Positions 33,630-42,274 of a stretch of DNA of 64,000 nucleotides are shown in pieces. The stretch comes from Paenibacillus cymbidii (GTDB taxonomy: Bacteria; Bacillota; Bacilli; Paenibacillales; NBRC-103111). Below the pieces are notes generated by a model that did not search any database, was not told where the DNA came from, and worked only from the letters and a program-made list of their open reading frames with translations. Location: NCBI RefSeq assembly GCF_004764705.1, contig NZ_SHLX01000037.1, forward strand, positions 1 through 64,000. Direction: 5' to 3'. How positions within the stretch are numbered: position 1 is the first letter of the stretch; every line of letters begins with the position of its first letter. Both the position numbers and the translations under genes were made by a program.

Positions 33630-34631
33630 TCACCTGGAATGCTTCGTGGCATAATTATCGAGCTTTTGCAGAAACGGACCGATCCTCCTTTCGGATGACA
33701 GCGCCCACCGCAGCCCTTTCTCCGTCAAGGGAAATCTATTAAAGGAGGACAACACCAGATAGGAACTAAGCGGGAACCGCAACCAGGTACGGATTAACTT
33801 ATAATCGGTTTTATTCAGTTTTGCGATGCGACGGTAACCGTTTAAAATCGCCTCGGCGATCTTGAAATTCCACTTGTGGTCTTTGCATGAATTGTAAATG
33901 ATCCGGTACAAATCATACGCGCGCAAATCCACATGCAGCGTTTCGAAGTCAAGGAGGTTGGTTCCTTTGGCGTTCATGATAAAATTGCTCGGCCCTCCGT
34001 CGCCGTGGCACAACACGCCGTGCGCCCGCGGACGCTTGCGGTACGAGAAGTATCCGCTGCTCCGCAGCAGCGCTCTCGCCTTGCTTGCGTACCGTAACAT
34101 TTCCGGCCCATGGCGCCGGATGAAAACGGCAATCGCCGTATTGCCGTAGCCTTTCCTGTTCGCTTGGGCAATTTTTTTTTGCATATACCGCTGTCGTACC
34201 TGAAGCGTTCGGGGCCATGTATCAATCTGGCTATAGGAGAAATATCCCTTAAGCCCGTTGTGACCGGCCTTATGAAGCCGGCCCAGGGCGATGCCGCATG
34301 CCCGCATGTCGCCTAAAGAGCGAGGGGAAGGCAATCTCCCGGCAAGCCAGGGAGTCAACACATATAGCTCGTTTTTAGAGGAAACGGCATAAAGTTTAGC
34401 CCCTGCCGGCGTTTGCGGATTGCGCCAGACAAGGCGAAGCCCCTTATTGTTGCTGCGCAGCAGCATACGGTCGATCCACTTCAGCCGCGCAAGCGGCTTT
34501 GGCATTCGTTTCAGGCTGTAGCTTTGCCCATTTCGGGCGATAACCCGGAATATCCCTTTCCGGATTTGTTTATGGCCCACAACCTTAATCCCAAACTGTT
34601 TGGCGATATTGGAAACCGATTGTTCACTCAT
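33630..34631 (-). CDS. CotS-like spore coat protein (phosphotransferase fold)
   Basis: A 333-residue protein with the aminoglycoside-phosphotransferase/choline-kinase fold of the CotS/YsxE/YutH spore-coat family. The catalytic-loop equivalent HGDGGPSNFIM (~205-215) and the metal-site DFETLHVDLRAYDL (~224-237) are present, with the usual loop Asp retained. The N-terminal half is basic and carries the degenerate nucleotide-lobe typical of coat members. The start ATG 34631 overlaps the stop of the upstream glycosyltransferase gene by four bases (ATGA), so the pair is co-translated. B. subtilis cotS likewise lies with the glycosyltransferase gene cotSA. Confidence 0.85.
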   Translation of the reverse strand: MSEQSVSNIAKQFGIKVVGHKQIRKGIFRVIARNGQSYSLKRMPKPLARLKWIDRMLLRSNNKGLRLVWRNPQTPAGAKLYAVSSKNELYVLTPWLAGRLPSPRSLGDMRACGIALGRLHKAGHNGLKGYFSYSQIDTWPRTLQVRQRYMQKKIAQANRKGYGNTAIAVFIRRHGPEMLRYASKARALLRSSGYFSYRKRPRAHGVLCHGDGGPSNFIMNAKGTNLLDFETLHVDLRAYDLYRIIYNSCKDHKWNFKIAEAILNGYRRIAKLNKTDYKLIRTWLRFPLSSYLVLSSFNRFPLTEKGLRWALSSERRIGPFLQKLDNYATKHSR

Positions 34632-35758
34632 GGCGTTCTTGCTTTCTTCAAGTCAAAAAACAACGACTTGTAGCGCAGGGCGACTTTTCGCCATCTATAG
34701 CGGGCAGCGACAGCTTTTGCATAAAGCCGCCTTCTCTTCGTAGCTTCCTTGTTTCCCCACGCAGCGGCAATGGCCCGGGCGATGGATTCTCCGTTTACGG
34801 AACGGATAACTTGCGCATTCCGGTTATTGACAAACTCCCTTAGTCCGCCCGACAAGGTCGATACCAGCGGCACTCCGTTCGCCATCGCCTCCAGCGCCAC
34901 AAGACAAAACGATTCTTTTCCGCTCGGCACGATCACGGCGCCATAGGATGCGTACATTCGTTGAATCGCATGATGCGGGCGGCTGCCCGTCCAGCGGATG
35001 CGTTCCGAAACGCCGAGCTGCTTTGCAAAGGAGCGCAAGTGGTTCATATATCTGTCGCTCCCGCTGCCCACAACGGTTAACCGAACATTTTTGCGCGAAC
35101 GGGATAATATAGCGACGGCTTTGATTAAAGGCTTGATGCCTTTGGACGGAATAAGTCTGCCCACGAAGAGTAAATGCTCGGGTGTACCGCCCGTGTGCCT
35201 TGAAACGGCATTCACTCCGTGCGGAATGACGGCAATACGGCCTCGTACGCCGCCATATAACCGACTGGTCGCTGCCGCTTGCCACCTGCTTGGAACGACG
35301 ATCCTCCTCGCTTGGCGAATTAATCGGGCCTGATTTTTTCCGTGCGGCGAACGAATCCCTGCTGAAACGTTTGAATGGCAAGTATAAACGATGGCGACGC
35401 GAAATTTGTTCCCGGCTGCTGCCGCCGCATCGGCAAATTCCGTGCTATGGATATGGATCAGGTCCGGTTTTCCCAAGCCTGCGGCAGCAGCCGCCCGTAA
35501 AACGGCATTTGCCTTGAAAGCGCGTGCGGAATGCCTGAATGGAGGCGCCTTTTTCGGTATCCTTACGATATGCATATTGCCTCCCGGTTTCGAGACAACA
35601 AGTTTGCCGGAGCTGCCGGAACACAGGACCTTGATCTTCACACCGGTCTTGCTCAGCATTTGGCTCAGATAGGTTGCAACAATTCCCAATCCGCCGACAA
35701 TATTCGGTTGAAATTCGTTCGTCATGACCCAAACTTTCAGGCTGTTGTCGCTTCCCAT
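34628..35758 (-). CDS. CotSA-like GT4 glycosyltransferase
   Basis: A 376-residue GT-B glycosyltransferase of family GT4, close in length to the B. subtilis coat protein CotSA. The N-terminal NEFQPNIVGGLGIVATYLS loop is the acceptor-side glycine-rich signature. The C-terminal half has LLFVGRLIPSKGIKPLIKAV and the E-x7-E donor motif in PSGKESFCLVALEAMANG. I take the ATG at 35758 because AGGAGG stands six bases before it; the ATG two codons upstream touches the site. Together with the overlapping CotS-like gene this suggests a spore-coat polysaccharide or glycosylation function (inference). Confidence 0.85.
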   Translation of the reverse strand: MGSDNSLKVWVMTNEFQPNIVGGLGIVATYLSQMLSKTGVKIKVLCSGSSGKLVVSKPGGNMHIVRIPKKAPPFRHSARAFKANAVLRAAAAAGLGKPDLIHIHSTEFADAAAAAGNKFRVAIVYTCHSNVSAGIRSPHGKNQARLIRQARRIVVPSRWQAAATSRLYGGVRGRIAVIPHGVNAVSRHTGGTPEHLLFVGRLIPSKGIKPLIKAVAILSRSRKNVRLTVVGSGSDRYMNHLRSFAKQLGVSERIRWTGSRPHHAIQRMYASYGAVIVPSGKESFCLVALEAMANGVPLVSTLSGGLREFVNNRNAQVIRSVNGESIARAIAAAWGNKEATKRRRLYAKAVAARYRWRKVALRYKSLFFDLKKARTP

Positions 35759-35922
35759 GAGCATCCTCCTTATACCGCTTCCGAATATATTTATGTAGCG
35801 GCGAAGCGAAAGGTACGACGATAATGGGGCGGAAATAATACCGTCGTTGGTCCCAAAAAAGATTGACGGTCATACTCTATAATGTCGGAGCTGAATAACG
35901 AATTTGCGGGAGGTTGCCGGTC

Positions 35923-37062
35923 TTGAGAAGTGTACTGATCATGGTTAAAAACTTGTGGTCGGGAGGCGGAACGGAAACTTACATATTGACATTGGCGCAA
36001 TCCTTGCAAAAACGTGGATATCGGGTAGGGATTTATACGTCGGGCGGAACATGGCTGACATTTTTTCGCCAAAAGGGGATACGGCTTCACATTGCGTCTT
36101 CGTACATGGATTCTCAGGAATTGTTGAAAAAATTGATGTCATTATACCAGGTCTTGCATGCCAATGATCAATACAGCATTTCGCTTCTGGAAACGTTGCG
36201 CCCCCTCTCGAATAAGGTCATTGTAACCATTCATGGGAAATATTTTAAACCCGATGCTGTCAGAAAAGCGAGCGGGATAGCGGATGCCGTCATTGCGGTT
36301 TCGCTGCCCATCTATCATTACGCCGTACGCTGCGGCGCAAAGCCGGCGAAGACACGCCTCATTCCCAATGGGATCGCCATTGAAACCTTTCGGCCAAAGG
36401 GGACGAAATCGTTTCGCAAAAAATACAACTTCCCTCCCCGTGCTTCCGTCATCGGCTATGCCGGCCGATTTACGTCGCAGAAATTGCCGCTGGGCCGGCG
36501 CATCTCCCGATTGCTGCGATCGTTTAAGGCCAGGAAATCGAATATACGCGTGATGATTGCAGGAAGGCATGCCAAAAAATATGTTCAAGCAACCGGCCGA
36601 TACGTTGTAGCCGGGCTTGTTTCGAATATGAGCGATTTTTATCGATCGTGCGATGTTGTGGTCGGAACCGGTCGGGTCGCATTGGAGGCGATAGCTTGCG
36701 GTAAACCGGTCCTCGCGGTCGGAAACCGCGGATATATCGGACCTGTGACCGTAAAAAACTTTCGCTATGCCTGGAGAAGCAATTTCGGGGATCATCAAGC
36801 AAAACGAGTGAAATGGACGGACAGGCAATTCATAAACGACTTGAATAACATATTGCTATTGAAAAAAAACGTCGTCAAGATACGAACGTTTCAAGTCCGG
36901 AAACGGATGATCCGTAAGCTTTCAAGCCGTATCATGATCGAGAAGATCGCCCGCTTGTATCAAAAAAACACCGCTACGATCAGCGAAGTGAACGTGGGGG
37001 CCGATCAAGCTCCCGATCCAATTGCTTATGCCGATCAAACTCCCGACCTCCCCCAAAATTAG
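35923..37062 (+). CDS. GT4 glycosyltransferase, divergent from the CotSA-like gene
   Basis: A 379-residue GT-B fold glycosyltransferase. The N-terminus VKNLWSGGGTETYILTLAQ is the acceptor-loop signature. The donor half contains IPNGIAIETF, VIGYAGRFTSQKLPL and an E-x7-type region around GTGRVALEAIACGKPVLAVGN. The C-terminus is basic with a short acidic Pro/Asp tail containing two near-identical ADQ(A/T)PD segments. TTG 35923 is chosen over TTG 35914 because GGGAGG then has proper spacing. It is divergent from the CotSA/CotS-like pair and probably serves the same envelope or spore process. The sugar is unknown. Confidence 0.82.
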   Translation: MRSVLIMVKNLWSGGGTETYILTLAQSLQKRGYRVGIYTSGGTWLTFFRQKGIRLHIASSYMDSQELLKKLMSLYQVLHANDQYSISLLETLRPLSNKVIVTIHGKYFKPDAVRKASGIADAVIAVSLPIYHYAVRCGAKPAKTRLIPNGIAIETFRPKGTKSFRKKYNFPPRASVIGYAGRFTSQKLPLGRRISRLLRSFKARKSNIRVMIAGRHAKKYVQATGRYVVAGLVSNMSDFYRSCDVVVGTGRVALEAIACGKPVLAVGNRGYIGPVTVKNFRYAWRSNFGDHQAKRVKWTDRQFINDLNNILLLKKNVVKIRTFQVRKRMIRKLSSRIMIEKIARLYQKNTATISEVNVGADQAPDPIAYADQTPDLPQN

Positions 37063-37137
37063 CCCATAAAAAATGGCTTATTCGTCCCATTTCGCCCGTC
37101 TCGTCAAGAATAACCAGCGAAAACACTGGCTGTTCTG
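37059..37137. repeat. Two short palindromic repeats (types B and A)
   Basis: Type B (TTAGCCCATAAAAAATGGCTTATT) lies at 37059-37082, overlapping the end of the glycosyltransferase gene. A degenerate type A (AATAACCAGCG..CACTGGCTGTT) is at about 37109-37135. The rest of the gap to 37508 holds no gene I can support. Confidence 0.65.
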
Positions 37138-37508
37138 ACCCAATCGCCCCGAATTCGCACAACACACCCGCCAACTGCAATTTGACTTTCCGCCGCGTCC
37201 GGAAGCCGCTCCAGCTTATGTGGTAAACAAAGGATAATCCAGGTCATGAGATGACTCTATCTTGAGGATCGGGTCGGTTGCTACAATAAGTGCTGCACAC
37301 ACTGTATACAACGTGTGCGATGCGGAAAGGAGCGATGCCCGGTTCCGGCATTCCCTGGAGCGTTCGACCTGCGCCTGTTTTCAGCGCGACATGCGGCCGA
37401 TTCCACGGCATCCGGACAACACGTCAGCAAGCGAGGCACCGGCAAACGATTCACGCCGGATGGAATACGACCGTCCGCGACGCGGCGAATTCGAACAGGA
37501 GGTAGGTT

Positions 37509-40500
37509 ATGAACAGAAAGATGGCATTATGGGCAGGCTGCTTCGTTTTTTTCGCTTGTTTCGGCGTTATGCTGGCAACCGGCGGCAACTCCGTCTACGC
37601 CAGCCCGGTCAAAATTACGCTGTCCCCTTCGATGGTCACGAATACGTCGGCGCTGGGCGATCCGACGCTGCTCGTCGACGAACAAACGACAGCCGGCGAT
37701 CCGGCGGGCGGCAGCGGCGGCAATCCGACGAACGGCTGGCACGGCGGATGGAATACAGCCGATTATCCGCTCACCGCCTATATCGATCTTGGCCAATACT
37801 ACGACTTGACCGACATTTATTTGTACGATTCGACCGGCACCGGCAGCTTCACCGTTTCGTCCGGTTCGCCGGGCAGCTGGACGCAGCTGTTTGTCGATTC
37901 GCTGAATACCTACAACCATTGGAGCGCGCACTCCGTTTCGGCCACGACCCGCTATATCGGCGTCGCGATGGGAACGCCGAACTCCTGGGTAAGAGAACTC
38001 GTCGTTTACGGCACGCCGAGCGGCGATACGACACCGCCGGCGGCGGTCTCCGACCTGGCAGCGGCTTCGTCGACGGCGAGCACAGTTACGCTGACGTGGA
38101 CGGCGCCCGGCGACGACAACAATACCGGCACCGCGGCCTCGTACGACGTCCGCTACAGCACGTCGCCGATCAACGCCGGCAACTGGGCGAGCGCTGCGCA
38201 GGCAACCGGCGAGCCGACGCCCGCTGCCGCCGGTACGGGGCAAACGATGACAGTCGGCGGTCTGGTGTCCGGCACGACGTATTATTTTGCGATCAAAACC
38301 GCGGACGAGGTGCCGAACGTTTCGGCGATTTCTACGTTGACCGCCAGCATCGCCACGGGCGCAGACACAATCGCGCCGGCGACCGTGACGAACCTGCAGG
38401 TCGTCTCCGTCACGTCGACCACCGCCCGGCTGAAATGGACGGCGCCGGGTGACGACAATACCCTCGGCACGGCGACATCGTACGATTTGCGCTACAATAC
38501 GGTTCCGATTACGGCAGGCAACTGGGGTTCTTCGAAGCAAGCCAGCTTCGAGCCGGCGCCGCAAGCGGCCGGATCGGACGACTATGCGACGGTGTATGGA
38601 CTGAACACAAGCACGCTTTACTATTTTGCGCTGAAGACGACGGACAAGGCATCCAACATATCCGCCCTGTCGACCGGCACGGTCAGCTATACGACGCTGG
38701 CCGCCACATCGGGCACCGCCATTCCGCTCAATCCGTCGATGGTGATCAACGAAACGGCAAGAGGCGACGCAGGCATGCTTGTCGACGAGCAGTCCGACCC
38801 GCGCGGCGGCACGCCGACAACGCCGACCAGCATTTGGGATTACGGCAGCGGCACGTTTTATTTGCCGATATCGGCTGTCATCGATTTGGGCGCGGAATAC
38901 GCGCTGACGGATATCTATTATTTTGACGGCGTGGGCGGCGGTTCTTCGGGCTTTACCTTCTCCAGCGGCTCGCCCCTCGGCTGGACTGCGCAATTCTCGG
39001 ATGCGCTGAACCAGACGAACAAGTGGGTCGGGCGTCCGTTTAACGTCACAACCCGGTACGTGCAAATTTATACTGGCGTTTCCAGTCAGAAGGTGGGCGA
39101 AATCGTGCTCTACGGTACGCCGGTCGGCACGCCTGCCGCCCCGCCGACACCCGTCCCGCACACAAAACCGACGATGAACGAGTTGATGGGAGTCAATACA
39201 TTCTATGGCGACCCCGTCGACAAGATGGCCGTTGTCAACAATGTGCGCGAGTACCACAACTGGGTGTGGGACGAAGGAGCGCTTTCGTTCGGCACGCTCC
39301 AAACCGGGTACGCCGGTCAATATCCAAACAACCTCAACAAGTTCAATGGCAGCTATTCCACCGATAGCGAAATTGCCAGGAACTTCGACGACTTCTACGA
39401 CAGCATCGACAGCGCAGGCTTGCAGACGCTCCCGGCCATACAGGCAAGCGTCAGCTGGCTGACGACGGCATTGTGGGACAAGCCGGTCTCGACCGGTGAA
39501 AGCGCGACAAGTCCGGCGTCCTATGCCGAACACGCAGACCATATGTTCCAGTATGCGGCACGGTATGGCAGCACGGCGGTGGCCGACAACAAGCTGAAGC
39601 TTGCGGCGGATCAGCCGCGCAGCACCGGAATGAACCTGCTGTCCTATATCGAAAACGCCAACGAGCCGGACAAATGGTGGCAGAACCGTTCGGGTTACTT
39701 TACCCCGTACGAATTCGCCGCGATGACGAGCGCCGATTACGATGGCCATCAAGGCGCAATGGGCAACACGGTCGGCGTTAAAAATGCCGATCCGAACATG
39801 AAGATGGTCATGGGCGGACTGGCCAATACGAATGTGGATTACATCAAGGCGATGAAATTTTGGTCCGACGTCAATCGCGGCGGCAGCATCCCGTTCGACG
39901 TCATCAACGTGCATCATTACAGCAATGTCACGGTGTCTGGCGTCACCGTCGGCATCAGCCCGGAAGACGACCATCTGAAGGATCAGTTGAAGAGTCTGGT
40001 CGATTACCGCGATCAATATATGCACGACCAGGAGGTATGGCTGACCGAGTTCGGCTACGATACGCATCCGGCCTCGGTGCAGCGGGCGCCGGCAATCGCA
40101 CCCAAATCGCAGCAAGACGTGCAGGCGGACTGGCTCGTCCGTTCTTATCTGGCAGCCGCGGCAGCGGGGCTCGACCGCGCCTATGCGTATTATTTGACCG
40201 ATGTGAACAGCAGCGACTCGACAAAATACAGATCGAGCGGCCTTATCGGCCAACGGGGCGACTGGACGCCGAAAGTGTCGTGGTACTATGTGTACACGCT
40301 GCGCAATACGCTCGGCAACATGCGCTATCTGGCCGAGCAAAGCTCGGGCAACAGCAATGTGCTCGTCTACAAGTTCAAGAACGCAACCGGCACCGGCGGC
40401 GCTTATGTCGTCTGGTGCAAAACAAGCAACAACACGACGGTGCCGGGTTATTCCTTGTCGCTGGCCGGCAGCCCGACAACGGCTTCGCAGGTGACGCTGG

Positions 40501-40610
40501 CGAACGGCGACACGGACGGCGTCACGTCGGCGCTGACGATTGCCGGCGGCAGCGTAACGGTGAACGTCGGCGAAACGCCGATCTTCGTGCTCGTTAACGA
40601 CATGCCGTAA
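37509..40610 (+). CDS. Secreted multidomain glycoside hydrolase (clan GH-A-like)
   Basis: A 1033-residue exported enzyme. A signal peptide ends near YAS-PVK. Then come a discoidin-like carbohydrate-binding domain (~35-175), two fibronectin type III domains (~178-285, ~290-395), a second discoidin-like domain (~405-555), a Pro linker and a C-terminal TIM-barrel (~565-1033). The barrel has IENANEPDKWW with the likely acid/base Glu near 718, and VWLTEFGYDTHP with the likely nucleophile Glu near 846, plus FDVINVHHYS between them, as in clan GH-A. The exact family and substrate are not determinable by eye. Start ATG has AGGAGG seven bases upstream; a terminator follows. Confidence 0.82.
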   Translation: MNRKMALWAGCFVFFACFGVMLATGGNSVYASPVKITLSPSMVTNTSALGDPTLLVDEQTTAGDPAGGSGGNPTNGWHGGWNTADYPLTAYIDLGQYYDLTDIYLYDSTGTGSFTVSSGSPGSWTQLFVDSLNTYNHWSAHSVSATTRYIGVAMGTPNSWVRELVVYGTPSGDTTPPAAVSDLAAASSTASTVTLTWTAPGDDNNTGTAASYDVRYSTSPINAGNWASAAQATGEPTPAAAGTGQTMTVGGLVSGTTYYFAIKTADEVPNVSAISTLTASIATGADTIAPATVTNLQVVSVTSTTARLKWTAPGDDNTLGTATSYDLRYNTVPITAGNWGSSKQASFEPAPQAAGSDDYATVYGLNTSTLYYFALKTTDKASNISALSTGTVSYTTLAATSGTAIPLNPSMVINETARGDAGMLVDEQSDPRGGTPTTPTSIWDYGSGTFYLPISAVIDLGAEYALTDIYYFDGVGGGSSGFTFSSGSPLGWTAQFSDALNQTNKWVGRPFNVTTRYVQIYTGVSSQKVGEIVLYGTPVGTPAAPPTPVPHTKPTMNELMGVNTFYGDPVDKMAVVNNVREYHNWVWDEGALSFGTLQTGYAGQYPNNLNKFNGSYSTDSEIARNFDDFYDSIDSAGLQTLPAIQASVSWLTTALWDKPVSTGESATSPASYAEHADHMFQYAARYGSTAVADNKLKLAADQPRSTGMNLLSYIENANEPDKWWQNRSGYFTPYEFAAMTSADYDGHQGAMGNTVGVKNADPNMKMVMGGLANTNVDYIKAMKFWSDVNRGGSIPFDVINVHHYSNVTVSGVTVGISPEDDHLKDQLKSLVDYRDQYMHDQEVWLTEFGYDTHPASVQRAPAIAPKSQQDVQADWLVRSYLAAAAAGLDRAYAYYLTDVNSSDSTKYRSSGLIGQRGDWTPKVSWYYVYTLRNTLGNMRYLAEQSSGNSNVLVYKFKNATGTGGAYVVWCKTSNNTTVPGYSLSLAGSPTTASQVTLANGDTDGVTSALTIAGGSVTVNVGETPIFVLVNDMP

Positions 40611-40629
40611 CGTCTTTTTTCCGCAAGCA

Positions 40630-40680
40630 AAAAAGAAGGCGACCGGACGCCCCTAGCGCGTACGTTCGCCTTCTCTTTTT
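40630..40680. terminator. Bidirectional terminator
   Basis: The stem AGAAGGCGA-x-CG / CG-x-TCGCCTTCT flanked by AAAAAA and TTTTT, between the glycosidase stop (40610) and the binding-protein stop (40715) on the other strand. Confidence 0.85.
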
Positions 40681-40714
40681 GTATCGCCGTTTTATTCGTC
40701 TGCTTTACTTCGCT

Positions 40715-42124
40715 TTACTTCGCCGCCTTGATCGCCGCGTCCGCCTTCTTCTTCATTTCCGCCAGAGAATCGTCGATGCTCGCCACGCCGAACAGCGCTT
40801 TTTCCGCTTCATTTTGCAGGATCGTGTTGATTTCGTTGTAGGCGGTATAAATCGTGTCGGTGTAGGACTTGGCTTCATAGTTCAACACAAATTTTTTGAA
40901 TGCCTCGACGTCCACAACCTTCGCTGCATCCGGACCGAGCATAATCGCCGCCACAGCGTCCTTGTTGTTTTTCTTCCAGGTCGGAATATGCCCGACTTTC
41001 GCCAAGTCGACCGACCCTTCCGTCGAGAGCCACTTCAGGAATATCCAGGAGGCTTCCTTTTCCTTCGTGTTTTTGTTCATGGCCAGGTAGCCGAAATGCT
41101 TCAGACCGCCGTTCAGCACTTCCTTCTGATCTTTCTCCAGGGTCGGGAGCGGCGCCACCGTTACCAGGAAGTCGCGCGGATAATCCTTGGTATTGCTGAT
41201 AAAGCGCGAAATTGCCGTCGAACTGATGGCCATCGCCATTTTCCCCTGCAGGAAAAGCTCGTTGGTCGTCGACTTGGTCGATTTGTATTCCGTGTACGGA
41301 TATTGATATTTGTCGACGTTTTCGATTTTGTTCTTGAACTCGAGCGCTTTTTTGTACGCCGGGTGATCGAAGTTGGACGTTCCATCCGCTTTGTACCAAG
41401 CGTCGGCGCCGAGCAGTCCGCGGACCGGAAGCGTCCAGTAGTAGTTGCTCAGATAGTCGGAGGAACCGTATACTTTGCTGCTGCCTTCGCCTTTCGTCAT
41501 CGCTTTCGCATAAGCGGAGTATTCGTCCAGCGTCCATTTCTCCGGCACCTTCAGGCCGGCGGCGTCGAGCATTTTCTTGTTGATGAATACGGCGTCAATC
41601 TGGGAGGTCGTCGGCAAGCTGTAATACTTGTTGTCGAATTTGTACGTATCTTGACCGAATTCCGCACTCACATCGAACTTGTCCCTTGCGATAAATTCGC
41701 CAAGATCCTGGAGAACTCCCTTCTTGGCGCGGGCTTCAAGCCGGGTCAGTCCGTAGTTGAAGAATACGTCAATTTGCTGACCGGCTATGAGGCTGGTGTC
41801 AATTTTGACGTTGCCTTCATCGTTGTTCGCGAATTGAACGTAATCCACCTGGATTTGCGGATACTTCTGATTGAATTTTTTGATGATTTCCGCCGGGCCC
41901 TGGTCCTCGGCCCATGCCGCCCACCAGTTGATTTTTGCCGGTTTGATCGTCGGCGCCGGCGTTGCCGACGCGGCCGCCGATGCGGACGGACTTGCCGCCG
42001 TACCCGCAGGCTTCACCGATGAACCCGCCCCCGATTTGTCCGATCCGGATCCGCCGCAGGCGCTGAGCAAGGAACCCATCATGGCCACGCTTAACGATAC
42101 CGGCACCCACCATTTTCTGTTCAT
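40715..42124 (-). CDS. Sugar ABC transporter substrate-binding lipoprotein
   Basis: A 469-residue family-1 solute-binding lipoprotein. The signal peptide ends in LLSACGG (Cys at about residue 23). A Ser/Ala/Pro linker is followed by KINWWAAWAEDQGPAEIIKKF and the usual two-lobe fold (YPQIQVDYVQF, GLKHFGYLAMNKN). The start is ATG 42124 with GGGAGG six bases upstream; an extended frame of 13 codons is ignored. It lies 150 bp downstream of the YesN-type regulator gene. Two CUT1 permeases at 54.1-55.8 kb in the same gene train are its likely partners. No ATP-binding subunit gene is present, as is usual for transporters sharing MsmX. Confidence 0.92.
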   Translation of the reverse strand: MNRKWWVPVSLSVAMMGSLLSACGGSGSDKSGAGSSVKPAGTAASPSASAAASATPAPTIKPAKINWWAAWAEDQGPAEIIKKFNQKYPQIQVDYVQFANNDEGNVKIDTSLIAGQQIDVFFNYGLTRLEARAKKGVLQDLGEFIARDKFDVSAEFGQDTYKFDNKYYSLPTTSQIDAVFINKKMLDAAGLKVPEKWTLDEYSAYAKAMTKGEGSSKVYGSSDYLSNYYWTLPVRGLLGADAWYKADGTSNFDHPAYKKALEFKNKIENVDKYQYPYTEYKSTKSTTNELFLQGKMAMAISSTAISRFISNTKDYPRDFLVTVAPLPTLEKDQKEVLNGGLKHFGYLAMNKNTKEKEASWIFLKWLSTEGSVDLAKVGHIPTWKKNNKDAVAAIMLGPDAAKVVDVEAFKKFVLNYEAKSYTDTIYTAYNEINTILQNEAEKALFGVASIDDSLAEMKKKADAAIKAAK

Positions 42125-42199
42125 CCAAATCCTCCCCATTCGATTTTGCTTCCGCCGCGGCATTCGCTTCCGCGAAGCCGACAGATGACCGTTTCATCG

Positions 42200-42213
42200 G
42201 TATAGCGCTTACA
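42200..42213 (-). promoter_or_regulatory. Candidate cre (CcpA) site upstream of the binding-protein gene
   Basis: On the minus strand TGTAAGCGCTATAC matches the cre consensus TGWAANCGNTNWCA at 12 of 14 positions. It lies about 75-90 bp before the ATG at 42124, just downstream of a TATACT -10-like hexamer. That is a typical position for carbon-catabolite repression (inference). Confidence 0.45.
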
Positions 42214-42274
42214 ACACAAAGTATAAAGCGCGGCACGAATGGTCTGAAGGAACGATTTTTTCGGAATGGTTCAT

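Noticed and set aside
37527..40340. A 937-codon minus-strand frame opposite the multidomain glycosidase
   Set aside because: Arg/Val-rich shadow frame without motifs or ribosome binding site; the plus strand has signal peptide and domains.
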